DNA of 64,000 bases from Oxalobacteraceae sp. CFBP 13730 (lineage in GTDB: Bacteria > Pseudomonadota > Gammaproteobacteria > Burkholderiales > Burkholderiaceae_D). Positions within the stretch are counted from its first letter, which is position 1; every line of letters starts with the position of its first letter. The notes beneath the pieces are model-generated. The model ran no database searches. It was not told the DNA's origin and saw only the letters and a list, made by a program, of their open reading frames with translations. A program made the translations under genes and the position numbers. Shown here in pieces: positions 1-8,749 of this stretch. The stretch lies in the NCBI GenBank assembly GCA_014841835.1, contig JACYUQ010000004.1, positions 372,001-436,000 of the forward strand, read 5' to 3'.

Positions 1-788
1 GCGTGCCGGGCAAGGAAGAATTCGCCGAGACGATCCGTTATTTCGGGCGCCGTCTCGCTTTGCTCGGCGTCGATGTGCGCCTGAATACGGTCGTCACGCG
101 CGACGCCTTGCTGGCCGAAGGCTTCGACGAGGTTGTCGTCGCCACCGGCATCCGCACCCGCAAGCCGGCCATTCCCGGCATCGACCATCCGATGGTGCTC
201 AGTTACCTGGACGTGCTGCGCGATGGCCACCCGGTCGGCGCGCGCGTGGCGATCATCGGCGCCGGTGGCATCGGTTTCGACATGGGGGAGTTTCTCGTGC
301 ACGATCCGCAGGTGCCGCTGCCCATGACGCCTGCGCACTGGATGGGCGAGTGGGGCGTCGATCCGCTGGTGGCCACGGCGGGCGGCTTGACGGCGCCCGT
401 GGCGCCGCATCCGCCGCGTCAGGTATGGCTATTGCAGCGCAAGAGCACGCGCCCGGGGGCTGGGCTGGGCAAGACGTCGGGCTGGGTGCACCGCGCAACG
501 CTCGTGCGCAACGGCGTGACGATGCTGGCGGGTGTGCAGTACGACCGCATCGATGACGCGGGCCTGCACATCACCGTCGGTGGGCAGGCGCGCGTGCTGG
601 CGGTGGACAATGTGGTGGTCTGCGCAGGGCAGGAGAGCCTGGCCGAGCTGATGCCGGGCGAGGCAACCGGCAGCAATGGTAGTAGCAGCGGGCCAGGTTT
701 CCACAAGATCGGCGGCGCCGCGCTGGCGGCGGAGCTCGACGCCAAGCGCGCGATTCGCGAAGGGTTTGTGCTGGCCGCGCGGCTTTGA
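1..788 (+). CDS. fadH: NADPH-dependent 2,4-dienoyl-CoA reductase, C-terminal part (5' truncated by window)
   Basis: The visible 261 residues are the C-terminal NAD(P)H-binding part of a FadH-type old-yellow-enzyme/FAD reductase, which reduces 2,4-dienoyl-CoA during beta-oxidation of unsaturated fatty acids. The frame is read from base 3 and is already open at the window edge, so the flavin barrel and Fe-S region lie upstream. Visible family marks are the PGKEEF...RYF stretch at the start, a DEVVVATG segment, a Rossmann motif AIIGAGGIGFD, and a late VVVCAGQ segment. It stops at TGA 786-788. The last 50 bp are duplicated downstream (1040-1091). It could also be another 2-enoate reductase paralogue, but the C-terminus fits FadH best. 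Confidence 0.85.
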   Translation, partial: VPGKEEFAETIRYFGRRLALLGVDVRLNTVVTRDALLAEGFDEVVVATGIRTRKPAIPGIDHPMVLSYLDVLRDGHPVGARVAIIGAGGIGFDMGEFLVHDPQVPLPMTPAHWMGEWGVDPLVATAGGLTAPVAPHPPRQVWLLQRKSTRPGAGLGKTSGWVHRATLVRNGVTMLAGVQYDRIDDAGLHITVGGQARVLAVDNVVVCAGQESLAELMPGEATGSNGSSSGPGFHKIGGAALAAELDAKRAIREGFVLAARL

Positions 789-810
789 TTGTTCGTGGTG
801 GTGGGCGGCT

Positions 811-924
811 GACTTGGGTTCCCGCCTGCGCGGGAACGACGTGCAACTAGTGGCGGCTAAATCGATACATTTGTCTCTGCGCCAGCCTGAAACAACGTCG
901 TTCCCGCGAAGGCGGGAACCCAAG
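811..924. repeat. REP/REPIN-like inverted repeat element, copy 1
   Basis: The two arms at 811-840 and 897-924 are inverted copies of each other. Each arm is itself a short hairpin of the type GTTCCCGC-loop-GCGGGAAC. They flank about 56 bp of unrelated sequence. Paired REP hairpins in opposite orientation between convergent genes are typical of REP doublets or small non-autonomous elements in proteobacteria. No coding sequence lies inside. Confidence 0.7.
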
Positions 925-1113
925 TGCTTGCCAAGCAACCACCACGGCTGATTACAGCTTGCGCACCACCACGCAGCCGATCGATTAGCCGGCGCCGAAC
1001 GAGCAGATCACGCCATTGGTGCCTGCCGCCAGATCGTCCCGACGCCAAGCGCGCGATTCGCGAAGGGTTTGTGCTAGCCGCGCGGCTTTGATTGTTCGTG
1101 GTGGTGGGCGGCT

Positions 1114-1228
1114 GACTTGGGTTCCCGCCGCCGCGGGAACGACGTGCAACTAGTGGCGGCTAAATCGATACATTTGTCTCTGCGCCAGCCTGAAACAACG
1201 TCGTTCCCGCGAAGGCGGGAACCCAAGT
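1114..1228. repeat. REP/REPIN-like inverted repeat element, copy 2
   Basis: This is a second copy of the 811-924 element, carried along by the 303-bp tandem duplication. The left arm differs in the hairpin loop (CGCC in place of CTGC), and the right arm is unchanged. Apart from this element and gene fragments, the 789-1255 stretch holds no gene. Confidence 0.7.
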
Positions 1229-1255
1229 GCTTGCCAGGCACACCACCACGACTGA

Positions 1256-2377
1256 TTACAGCTTGCGCACCACCACGCAGCCGATCGAATAGCCGGCGCC
1301 AAACGAGCAGATCACGCCATTGGTGCCGGCCGCCAGATCGTCCTGGTACTTGTGGAACGCGATGATCGAGCCAGCCGACGACGTGTTGGCGTAGCTGTCC
1401 AGGATCACCGGCGCTTCGCCTGGTTCGGCGTCGCGGCCCAGCAGCATGCGCACGATCAGCAGGTTCATGTTCAGGTTCGCCTGGTGCAGCCAGTAGCGCG
1501 CGACATCGTCGGTGCCCAGGCCGGCAGCGCTCAGCGTGTCCTTGATCGTCTCGGCCGCCATCGGGCAGACTTCCTTGAACACCTTGCGGCCCTGCTGGCG
1601 GAACAGTTTATCCGGCAGGCCGACGCCGTCTTCGTCGAAGCGGTTCATGAAGCCGAAGTTGTTGCGGATATTATTCGAGAAGCTGGTCTTGAGGCGGCTG
1701 TCGAGGATTTCCCACTGGTGCGCGCCGGTGGCCGTGGCTTGCGCCTCGATGATGATCGCGGTGCAGGCGTCGCCAAAAATAAAATGGCTGTCGCGGTCGC
1801 GGAAGTTCAGGTGGCCGCTGGTGATTTCGGGGTTCAGCACCAGCACTGCGCGGGCGCGCCCGCCGCGCACTGCATCCACGGCGGTGGCGATGCCGAATGT
1901 GGCCGACGAACAGGCCACGTTCATGTCGAAGCCGAAGCCGTCGATGCCGAGCGCTTCCTGCACTTCAACGGCCATTGCCGGGTAGGCGCGCTGCATATTG
2001 CTGCAGGCGACCAGCACCATGTCGATGTCGTGTGCCTGTTTGCCGGCGCGCTCCAGCGCCTCGCGCGCTGCAGCCACGCACATCTCGGCCTGCAGCGAAA
2101 TCTGGTCGTCCGGGCGGTCGGCGATGCGCGCCGTCATGTGGGCCGGGTCGAGGATGCCACTCTTTTCCATCACATAGCGCGACTGGATGCCGGACGCTTT
2201 TTCGATGAAGCCGCTGCTCGACGGCTCGAGCGCCGTCACCTCGCCGGCGGCGATGGCAGTCGCGTGTTCGGCGTTGTGCAGGTCGACGTAGGCGTTGAAG
2301 GCGGTCACCAGCTCGTCGTTCGAGATGGAATGCGGCGGCGTAAACAGGCCGGTGCCGCTGATGACGACAGGTATCAT
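1256..2377 (-). CDS. beta-ketoacyl-ACP synthase III (FabH-like)
   Basis: This 373-residue thiolase-fold enzyme should condense an acyl-CoA or acyl-ACP with malonyl-ACP. The Cys-His-Asn triad of KAS III is visible: Cys156 in VACSSAT, His298 in LHQANLN and Asn331 in SYANTSSAG. The length (about 373 against 320 for housekeeping FabH) and the insertions resemble the Pseudomonas PA3286-type KAS III, which takes medium-chain acyl-CoA into fatty acid synthesis. I chose ATG 2377 (MIPVVISG). The open frame continues to a TTG at 2419, but homologues start at the MIPV segment. No strong ribosome-binding site is seen. It is convergent with fadH. The substrate is inferred. Confidence 0.88.
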   Translation of the reverse strand: MIPVVISGTGLFTPPHSISNDELVTAFNAYVDLHNAEHATAIAAGEVTALEPSSSGFIEKASGIQSRYVMEKSGILDPAHMTARIADRPDDQISLQAEMCVAAAREALERAGKQAHDIDMVLVACSNMQRAYPAMAVEVQEALGIDGFGFDMNVACSSATFGIATAVDAVRGGRARAVLVLNPEITSGHLNFRDRDSHFIFGDACTAIIIEAQATATGAHQWEILDSRLKTSFSNNIRNNFGFMNRFDEDGVGLPDKLFRQQGRKVFKEVCPMAAETIKDTLSAAGLGTDDVARYWLHQANLNMNLLIVRMLLGRDAEPGEAPVILDSYANTSSAGSIIAFHKYQDDLAAGTNGVICSFGAGYSIGCVVVRKL

Positions 2378-2489
2378 GTTCAGGAAACTTTCAAGGAAAA
2401 TAAGGCCGCTTGGCCGCAAGATGCGCCGATTCTACACGCTCGGCGCGAGCGTGGGAATCGGGTAGAAAGCTGGCCGCGGTACGCTGGCG

Positions 2490-3914
2490 TCAGCGCCCCT
2501 GGCGCGCCAGCGTCGTGCCGCTGGCGCGGCCGGACAGCACCACCGGCTGGCCCTTCAGGTGGCGCAGCGCCTGGGCCAGCTGGAAGTCGTCGGCGCTGCC
2601 GTAATCGAGCGGTTTGCGCTGGCGCGCGGCGTTCAGGAGCCGCATCTGCTCTTCGATGTCGTCCTCGCGCGTGGCGACTTCGGCCCCGCCGCCATTGGTC
2701 AGGTGGTGCTGCAGGTCGGCTTCGCGCATGCGCAGGGCGTTCAGGCCATCGCCGTCGGGATATTCATCGACCGGGACATCGGGCAGGATGCCGCGCGCCT
2801 GGATCGAGCGCCCGGCCGGCGTGTAGTAGCGCGCCGTGGTCAGCTTGACGGCGGCATTGCCGCCGATCGGGCGGATCGTTTGCACCGAGCCCTTGCCGAA
2901 GGTCTGGCTGCCGAGGATGGCGGCGCGCTTGTAGTCTTGCAGTGCGCCGGCGACGATTTCGGAGGCCGAGGCCGAGCCGGTATTGACCAGCACCACCATC
3001 GGCAGCTTCTTAAACGCCGGGGGCAGGCTCGCCAGCGGGTCGGCGCCGCTGCGCAGCATGTAGAACTCGGGCCGGCCGTAGAAGCGCTGGCGCGAGTCGG
3101 CCAGCTGGCCGTTGGTCGAAACGATTTCGGCGTTGTTCGGCAAGAACGCAGCGGCCACACCGATTGCGCCCTGCAGCAGGCCGCCGGGATCGTTGCGCAG
3201 GTCGAGCACCAGGCCCTTGAGGTCGGGGTCTTCGCGATACAGCGCCTGCAGCTTGGCGGCCATGTCGTCCACGGTCGGCTCCTGGAACTGCGCCACGCGC
3301 AGCCACGCGTAACCCGGTTCGACCATTTTTGCCTTGACGCTTTTCTGGACGATTTCGCGCCGCTCGACGGTGATGGTGAGCGGCGCCGGCGCCGACTTGC
3401 GCACGATGGTCAGCGTCACGCGCGTGCCCGGCTCGCCGCGCATGCGCTTGATGGCATCGTCGATCGGCGTGCCCTGGACCGGGTGGCCGTCGATGCGGGT
3501 GATCAGGTCGCCTTCCTTGATGCCGGCATGGTAGGCGGGCGAGTCTTCCATCGGGCTGATGATTTCGATGTAGCCGTCTTCGCTGACGCTGATCTCGATG
3601 CCCAGGCCGACGAAGCGGCCTTCGGTGCCTTCGCGCAGTTCGCGAAACGCGCGCGCGTCGAGGTAGGCCGAATGCGGATCGAGCGAGGCCACCATGCCGG
3701 TGATCGCCTGCGACAGCAGGGCCTTGTCCTGGACCGGTTCGACGTAGCTGGTCTTGATGATGCCGACGACGTCGGCCAGTTCGCGCAACTCGGCCACCGG
3801 CATGCTCGATTCGAGCGACGGTTTGAAGGAGAGGGCGGAAAACTGCATCGTCAGGCCGACGCCGGCAACGATGCCCAAGCCGATCAGGCAGCCATTCTTG
3901 AAGGTGGAACCCAT
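2490..3914 (-). CDS. S41 family C-terminal processing peptidase (CtpA-like)
   Basis: This is a 474-residue carboxy-terminal processing protease. Residues 7-30 form an uncleaved or cleaved hydrophobic signal segment, so the enzyme acts in the periplasm. A PDZ domain (about 100-185, with GLGIEIS and GIKEGDLI) precedes the S41 core. The Ser-Lys dyad is visible as Ser316 in SASASE and Lys341 in FGKGS, spaced 25 residues as in E. coli Prc. ATG 3914 gives a normal N-terminus (MGSTFKNG). ATG 3923 is an in-frame alternative 9 bp upstream, and a TTG at 3983 would add an Arg/Pro-rich leader. Likely roles are turnover or processing of periplasmic proteins. Confidence 0.92.
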   Translation of the reverse strand: MGSTFKNGCLIGLGIVAGVGLTMQFSALSFKPSLESSMPVAELRELADVVGIIKTSYVEPVQDKALLSQAITGMVASLDPHSAYLDARAFRELREGTEGRFVGLGIEISVSEDGYIEIISPMEDSPAYHAGIKEGDLITRIDGHPVQGTPIDDAIKRMRGEPGTRVTLTIVRKSAPAPLTITVERREIVQKSVKAKMVEPGYAWLRVAQFQEPTVDDMAAKLQALYREDPDLKGLVLDLRNDPGGLLQGAIGVAAAFLPNNAEIVSTNGQLADSRQRFYGRPEFYMLRSGADPLASLPPAFKKLPMVVLVNTGSASASEIVAGALQDYKRAAILGSQTFGKGSVQTIRPIGGNAAVKLTTARYYTPAGRSIQARGILPDVPVDEYPDGDGLNALRMREADLQHHLTNGGGAEVATREDDIEEQMRLLNAARQRKPLDYGSADDFQLAQALRHLKGQPVVLSGRASGTTLARQGR

Positions 3915-4170
3915 GTGATCCATTGTGGCAGCGCGCGCCGGTCGTGGAACCCGAGGCGCTGCGATCGGCCTGAGGTTGCGCAAGCGGAGTATAAACCGGT
4001 TCGCAGGCTGTTGTTGGCAGTCCCCTGGCCCCGACCATATCGCCTAACGTTGCCGAAATACGGGACATCGAATGAATTGGCGTGAATAGCGATTTGTTAC
4101 ATGCCGTTAGCGAGGGTAAGCAAATGTAAGAGTGGCGCCTGGTGCAACAGTGTCCCCCTATAGTTGTGAC

Positions 4171-4240
4171 TAGTTTTTCTCTCTCTCCACTCTTGAAGTG
4201 GTCTTGTCCCGCGGCTTTACTGCTGCGGGATTTTTTTTTT
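4171..4240 (+). ncRNA. candidate small RNA ending in orphan terminator
   Basis: A rho-independent terminator closes this stretch, yet no plus-strand gene lies upstream because ctpA runs the other way. A 5-bp hairpin (4187-4191 with 4197-4201) precedes the terminator stem, and a TATAGT -10-like box (4159-4164) lies at the right distance for a transcript of about 70 nt. No good -35 is visible. It could instead be a terminated leader or attenuator for the peptidase gene 200 bp downstream. The 5' end is a guess. Confidence 0.3.
4207..4240 (+). terminator. strong rho-independent terminator without upstream gene
   Basis: A 9-bp stem (4207-4215 with 4222-4230, one G-T pair) with a 6-base loop is followed by ten T residues (4231-4240). 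It points in the plus direction. Confidence 0.8.
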
Positions 4241-4440
4241 GGCGTGTCACCTTGTTGTCACCCTCCAACACATGCATACGCGATATTCACCCGTCTGCGT
4301 GTATCGAAAAGTAAAAAAATGACCACGGCCAACGCCGTTGCAAGTCCACCCGCTAGAATGTTCTTTTGCCGGCACGCAGCAGGCGCGACCGGTCAGATGC
4401 TGTTTATTCCTGCGAACACTTAGCAACCAAGGACTTATCC

Positions 4441-6528
4441 GTGAAGCGACTTCTCCTGAGTACCCTGACCCTGTCCCTGGCGGCAGCCTTTGCCGTACCG
4501 GCCATGGCCGCCGACGCCGCGCCTGCGGTCGCCGCCGCTGTTCCAGCAACCGCCGCAGCACCGGCCGGCGTGATTTCCGGCATCGATACCCAGTACATCG
4601 ACAACAGCGTGCGTCCGCAGGACGATTTCTTCACGCACCTGAACGGCAAGTGGCTGAAAGAGACCGAGATCCCGGGCGACCGCTCGAGCTGGGGCACCTT
4701 CATGAAGCTGCGCGAAGACACCACGCCGCAACTGCTGGCGATCATCGAGACGGCGCAGAAGGACACGGGTGCGAAGACGGGCACCGAAGCGAAGAAGATC
4801 GGCGACCTGTACGCCAGCTTCATGGATGACGCGCGCCGCGAAGCGCTCGGCTACAAGCCGCTGACGGGTGAACTGTCGCGCATCCGCACGCTCAAGGACA
4901 AGAAGGGCATTCCGGCGCTCGCCGCTCACCTGGCCAAGATCGGCGTGGCCAGCCCGTACGGCATCTACGTCGGCCAGGACATGCGCGAGTCGACCCGCCA
5001 CGCAACCTATATCAGCCAGAGCGGCCTGGGCATGCCCGACCGTGACTACTACCTGAAGGCGGACGACGCCAAGCTGGCCGAGATCCGCGCCAAGTACCAG
5101 GTGCATGTCGAGAAGATGCTGACGCTGGCCGGCGAAAAGAACGCCGCCGCGCAGGCCAAGGCAATCGTCGACTTCGAGACCGATCTGGCCAAGGTCCAGT
5201 GGACCAAGGTCGAGAACCGCGATCCGGTCAAGCGCTACAACAAGATGACGGTCGCCGAGCTCACCAAGCTGGCGCCGGGCTATGACTGGAAGGGCGCACT
5301 GGCCGCCGCCGGCGTGGGCAACAAGATCGACACGATCATCGTCAACCAGCCAAGCTACTTCACGGGCTTCGATGCGCTGCTGGCCAAGACCGACCTGGCC
5401 ACGCTCAAGTCGTACTTCGAATGGCAGTTGCTGCGCGAATACGCGCCGTACCTGTCGAAGGCGTTCGTCGACGAGAACTTCGCGTTCTACGGCACCGCGC
5501 TGACCGGCGTGGCCGAGCAGCGGCCGAGCTGGAAGCGCGGCGTGGCGACCGTCGAAGACACGCTGGGCGAGGCACTGGGCAAGCTGTACGTGGCCGAGCA
5601 TTTCCCGGCCGAGCGCAAGGCGCGTATGGAACAACTCGTGAAGAACCTGATCATCGCCTACGGCCAGTCGATCGACAACCTCGACTGGATGAGCCCTGCG
5701 ACCAAGAAGGAAGCGCGCGCCAAGCTGGCCAAGTTCACGCCGAAGATCGGCTATCCGGACAAGTGGCGCGATTACTCGCGCCTGACGATCAAGCGCGATG
5801 ACCTGGTGGGCAATGCGATGCGTGCATCGACCTTCGCCTACAACTACAACATCGAAAAACTCGGCAAGCCGATCGACCATACCGAGTGGGGCATGACGCC
5901 GCAGACGGTCAACGCCTACTACCGCAGCACGATGAACGAGATCGTGTTCCCGGCCGCGATCCTGCAGCCGCCGTTCTTCGACATGCGCGCCGACGACGCG
6001 GTCAACTACGGGGCGATCGGCGCCGTGATTGGCCACGAAATCGGTCACGGCTTCGACGACAAGGGCAGCCAGTCCGATGGCGACGGCAATTTGCGCGACT
6101 GGTGGACGGCAGAAGACCGCATCGCCTTCAAGGCCCGCACCGACAAGCTGGTCAAGCAGTTCAACGGCTACGCGCCACTGCCAGGCTACAACGTGAACGG
6201 CGAACTGACGCTGGGCGAAAACATCGGCGACAACGCCGGCCTGTCGATCGGCTACAAGGCCTATAAACTGTCACTGGCCGGCAAGCCGGCGCCGGTGATC
6301 GACGGCCTGACCGGCGACCAGCGCTTCTTCATGGGCTTTGGCCAGGTGTGGCGCTCGAAGATGCGTGAAGCCCAGCAGATCAATCAGGTGAAAACCGATC
6401 CGCACTCGCCGGGCCAGTTCCGCGCCAATGGCACCGTGTCGAACATGCCCGAGTTCTACGAGGCGTTCAACGTGAAACCGGGCGACAAGATGTACCTGGC
6501 GCCTGAAGACCGGGTCATCATCTGGTAA
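4441..6528 (+). CDS. M13 family zinc metallopeptidase (PepO/neprilysin-like), copy 1
   Basis: This 695-residue secreted oligopeptidase follows the M13 domain order. A signal peptide (about 1-24, ending AMA) is followed by the N-terminal domain and the C-terminal catalytic domain. Zinc ligands are His532 and His536 in HEIGH and Glu593 in GENIGD. The NAYY and FPAAILQPPFF motifs typical of the family are present. The GTG start at 4441 is chosen because AAGGA (4429-4433) sits 7 bp upstream and a signal peptide follows at once. The longer ATG reading from 4366 adds an unrelated leader. A paralogue follows 76 bp downstream. The likely role is periplasmic or extracellular peptide degradation. Confidence 0.93.
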   Translation: MKRLLLSTLTLSLAAAFAVPAMAADAAPAVAAAVPATAAAPAGVISGIDTQYIDNSVRPQDDFFTHLNGKWLKETEIPGDRSSWGTFMKLREDTTPQLLAIIETAQKDTGAKTGTEAKKIGDLYASFMDDARREALGYKPLTGELSRIRTLKDKKGIPALAAHLAKIGVASPYGIYVGQDMRESTRHATYISQSGLGMPDRDYYLKADDAKLAEIRAKYQVHVEKMLTLAGEKNAAAQAKAIVDFETDLAKVQWTKVENRDPVKRYNKMTVAELTKLAPGYDWKGALAAAGVGNKIDTIIVNQPSYFTGFDALLAKTDLATLKSYFEWQLLREYAPYLSKAFVDENFAFYGTALTGVAEQRPSWKRGVATVEDTLGEALGKLYVAEHFPAERKARMEQLVKNLIIAYGQSIDNLDWMSPATKKEARAKLAKFTPKIGYPDKWRDYSRLTIKRDDLVGNAMRASTFAYNYNIEKLGKPIDHTEWGMTPQTVNAYYRSTMNEIVFPAAILQPPFFDMRADDAVNYGAIGAVIGHEIGHGFDDKGSQSDGDGNLRDWWTAEDRIAFKARTDKLVKQFNGYAPLPGYNVNGELTLGENIGDNAGLSIGYKAYKLSLAGKPAPVIDGLTGDQRFFMGFGQVWRSKMREAQQINQVKTDPHSPGQFRANGTVSNMPEFYEAFNVKPGDKMYLAPEDRVIIW

Positions 6529-6542
6529 GGTTCCATGACAAG

Positions 6543-6568
6543 GGGCCGGCGTCACGAGCGCCGGCCTT
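6543..6568 (+). terminator. hairpin between the two M13 genes
   Basis: A GGCCGGC stem with its complement and a short TTTT tail lies just after the first M13 stop codon. It is probably a weak terminator or a processing/attenuation hairpin that lowers transcription of the second copy. Confidence 0.5.
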
Positions 6569-6604
6569 TTGCATTGCACTCACAAACTAATAAAGAGAGA
6601 TACC

Positions 6605-8671
6605 ATGCAACGAAAACTGATCAGCGCAGCAGCGCTGGTATTGACCACGTCGTTCATCGCGCCGATGGCGCTGGCCCAGGCCCAGGCCACCGCGGCCACC
6701 GCACCGGCCGGCCTGTCGTCCGGCATTGCGACGCAATACATCGAACCGTCCGTGCGCGCGCAGGACGACTTCTTCGAACACCTCAACGGCAAGTGGCTCA
6801 AGACCGTCGAGATCCCGGCCGACAAATCGACCTGGGGCGCGTTCCACCAGCTGCGCGACGACACGCTGCCGCAACTGCGCGCGATCATCGAGCGCACGGC
6901 CGCCGACAAGAACGCCGCCGCCGGCAGCGAAGCGCGCAAGATCGGTGACTTCTACGCCAGCTACATGGACGAAGCACGCCTCGAGCAACTGGGCGCCACG
7001 CCGCTCAAGGGCGAGATGAACAAGATCGCCGCGCTCAAGAGCAAGGCCGAACTGCCAGCGCTGTTCGCCAACCTGAATCGCGCTGGCGTGACCGTGCCGT
7101 TCACGTTCTTCATCCACCAGGATGCCAAGGACTCGACCAAGTACGTCGCCGACCTGTACCAGTCAGGCCTGGGCATGCCCGACCGCGACTATTACCTGAA
7201 GCAGGACGACGCCAAGCTGGCGGACGTGCGCGCCAAGTACCAGGTGCATATCGAGAAGATGCTGGCGCTGGCTGGCAGCAAGACCGCCGCCGCTGACGCG
7301 AAAGCGATCCTCGACCTGGAAACCCGACTGGCCAAGGTGCAGTGGACCAAGGTCGAGAACCGCGATCCGATCAAGACCTACAACAAGGTCGAGTTCAGCA
7401 AGCTGGCTGCGCTGGCACCAGGCTACGACTGGAACACCTGGCTGAAAGCCTCGGGTCTGCAGGGCAAGGCAACGTACCTGATCGTCAGCCAGCCGACCTA
7501 CCTGAAAGGTTTTACCGACGTCCTGAACAGCGTGCCGCTGGCGACCTGGAAAGCGTACCTGCAATTCCAGACCGTCAACAGCTATGCGAACTACCTGTCG
7601 AAAGCCTTTGTCGATCAGCGCTTCTCGTTCAACGGCACCACGCTGGCCGGCATCCCTGAACTCGAACCTCGCTGGAAGCGCGGCGTCTCGACACTCGAAG
7701 GCAGCCTGGGCGATGCCGTGGGCAAGCTGTACGTGAAAGACCATTTCCCGGCCGAGCGCAAGGCGCGCATGGAAGTGCTGGTCAACAACCTGCTGGCGGC
7801 CTACAAGGATTCGATCGACACGCTCGACTGGATGAGCCCGGCGACCAAGAAGGAAGCGCAAACCAAGCTGGCCAAGTTCACGCCGAAGATCGGCTACCCG
7901 AACAAGTGGAAACAATACACGGCGCTGACCGTCAAGCGCGACGACCTGGTGGGCAACGTGATGCGCTCGCGCGATGTGGAATACAACCGCGAACTGAACA
8001 AACTGGGCAAACCGATCGACCGCGACGAGTGGGGCATGACGCCGCAAACCGTCAACGCCTACTACAATCCGGAACTGAACGAAATCGTGTTCCCGGCCGC
8101 GATCCTGCAGCCGCCGTTCTTCGATGCAAAGGCCGACGACGCAGTCAACTACGGCGGCATCGGCGCCGTGATCGGCCACGAAATCAGCCATGGCTTCGAC
8201 GACCAGGGTTCGCAGTACGACGGCGACGGCAATATGCGCAACTGGTGGACCGAAGAAGACGGCAAGCGTTTCGGCGAAAAGACCAAGGCCCTGATCGCCC
8301 AGTACGCCGCGTTCAGCCCGCTTGAAGGCTATAACGTGAATGGCGAACTGACGCTCGGCGAAAACATCGGCGACAACTCGGGTCTGGCGATTGCCTACAA
8401 GGCCTACAAGATCTCGCTCAAGGGCAAGCCAGCGCCCGTGATCGACGGTCTCACCGGCGACCAGCGCTTTTATATGGGTTGGGGCCAGGTGTGGCGCACG
8501 AAGATGCGCGAACCGGCGCAGATCGCGCAGATCAAGACCGACCCGCACTCGCCGGCGCAGTATCGCGCCAACGGCACGCTGAAGAACCAGCCTGGCTTCT
8601 ACGAGGCATTCAAGGTCAAGGCCGGCGACAAGATGTACCTGGCGCCAAAAGATCGTGTGATCATCTGGTAA
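6605..8671 (+). CDS. M13 family zinc metallopeptidase, copy 2
   Basis: This 688-residue paralogue of the preceding gene has the same domain order: signal peptide (about 1-22, ending ALA), N-terminal domain and catalytic domain. Zinc ligands are His525 and His529 in HEISH, and the GENIGD glutamate is present. Start ATG 6605 has a purine-rich AAAGAGAGA just upstream. The central and C-terminal parts are nearly parallel to copy 1, while the N-terminal linkers differ, so this is an older tandem duplication. It ends before a strong bidirectional terminator. Substrate differences between the copies cannot be read from the sequence. Confidence 0.93.
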   Translation: MQRKLISAAALVLTTSFIAPMALAQAQATAATAPAGLSSGIATQYIEPSVRAQDDFFEHLNGKWLKTVEIPADKSTWGAFHQLRDDTLPQLRAIIERTAADKNAAAGSEARKIGDFYASYMDEARLEQLGATPLKGEMNKIAALKSKAELPALFANLNRAGVTVPFTFFIHQDAKDSTKYVADLYQSGLGMPDRDYYLKQDDAKLADVRAKYQVHIEKMLALAGSKTAAADAKAILDLETRLAKVQWTKVENRDPIKTYNKVEFSKLAALAPGYDWNTWLKASGLQGKATYLIVSQPTYLKGFTDVLNSVPLATWKAYLQFQTVNSYANYLSKAFVDQRFSFNGTTLAGIPELEPRWKRGVSTLEGSLGDAVGKLYVKDHFPAERKARMEVLVNNLLAAYKDSIDTLDWMSPATKKEAQTKLAKFTPKIGYPNKWKQYTALTVKRDDLVGNVMRSRDVEYNRELNKLGKPIDRDEWGMTPQTVNAYYNPELNEIVFPAAILQPPFFDAKADDAVNYGGIGAVIGHEISHGFDDQGSQYDGDGNMRNWWTEEDGKRFGEKTKALIAQYAAFSPLEGYNVNGELTLGENIGDNSGLAIAYKAYKISLKGKPAPVIDGLTGDQRFYMGWGQVWRTKMREPAQIAQIKTDPHSPAQYRANGTLKNQPGFYEAFKVKAGDKMYLAPKDRVIIW

Positions 8672-8700
8672 GCCTGCAGCGCAGGCTACTGCGTAGATAA

Positions 8701-8729
8701 AACAAGGGCCGCTTTCGCGGCCCTTGTTG
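8701..8729. terminator. bidirectional rho-independent terminator
   Basis: A perfect 12-bp stem (8701-8712 with 8717-8728) has a TTTC loop, flanked by A-rich and T-rich sides. It serves the M13 gene on the plus strand and the convergent beta-helix gene on the minus strand. Confidence 0.85.
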
Positions 8730-8749
8730 TTTCCGTTACCCTGCTGCGA

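Larger units (their letters stand above)
737..1343. repeat. 303/304-bp tandem duplication spanning two gene ends
   Basis: Bases 737-1039 and 1040-1343 are direct repeats, at about 97% identity by eye, with an offset of 303 bp that becomes 304 after a 1-bp indel near 1247. Each unit carries the last 50 bp of fadH, the intergenic inverted-repeat element, and the last roughly 85 bp of the downstream convergent ketoacyl synthase gene. The intact fadH uses copy 1 and the intact synthase uses copy 2. Two dead fragments therefore lie between them: a synthase 3' end (about 951-1039) and a fadH 3' end (1040-1091). Confidence 0.9.
3915..4440. other. 526-bp divergent intergenic region
   Basis: This region lies between the divergent ctpA-like gene and the first M13 peptidase gene. 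It holds no convincing protein gene. It contains an intrinsic terminator on the plus strand (4207-4240) and a possible small-RNA body ahead of it. A TAGAAT -10-like hexamer lies at 4354-4359, but I cannot pair it with a good -35. Confidence 0.5.

Noticed and set aside
4366..4382. Sigma-54-like CGGCACG...GGCG before the first M13 gene
   Set aside because: Only the doublets match in the -12 part, and the surrounding bases do not resemble TTGC.
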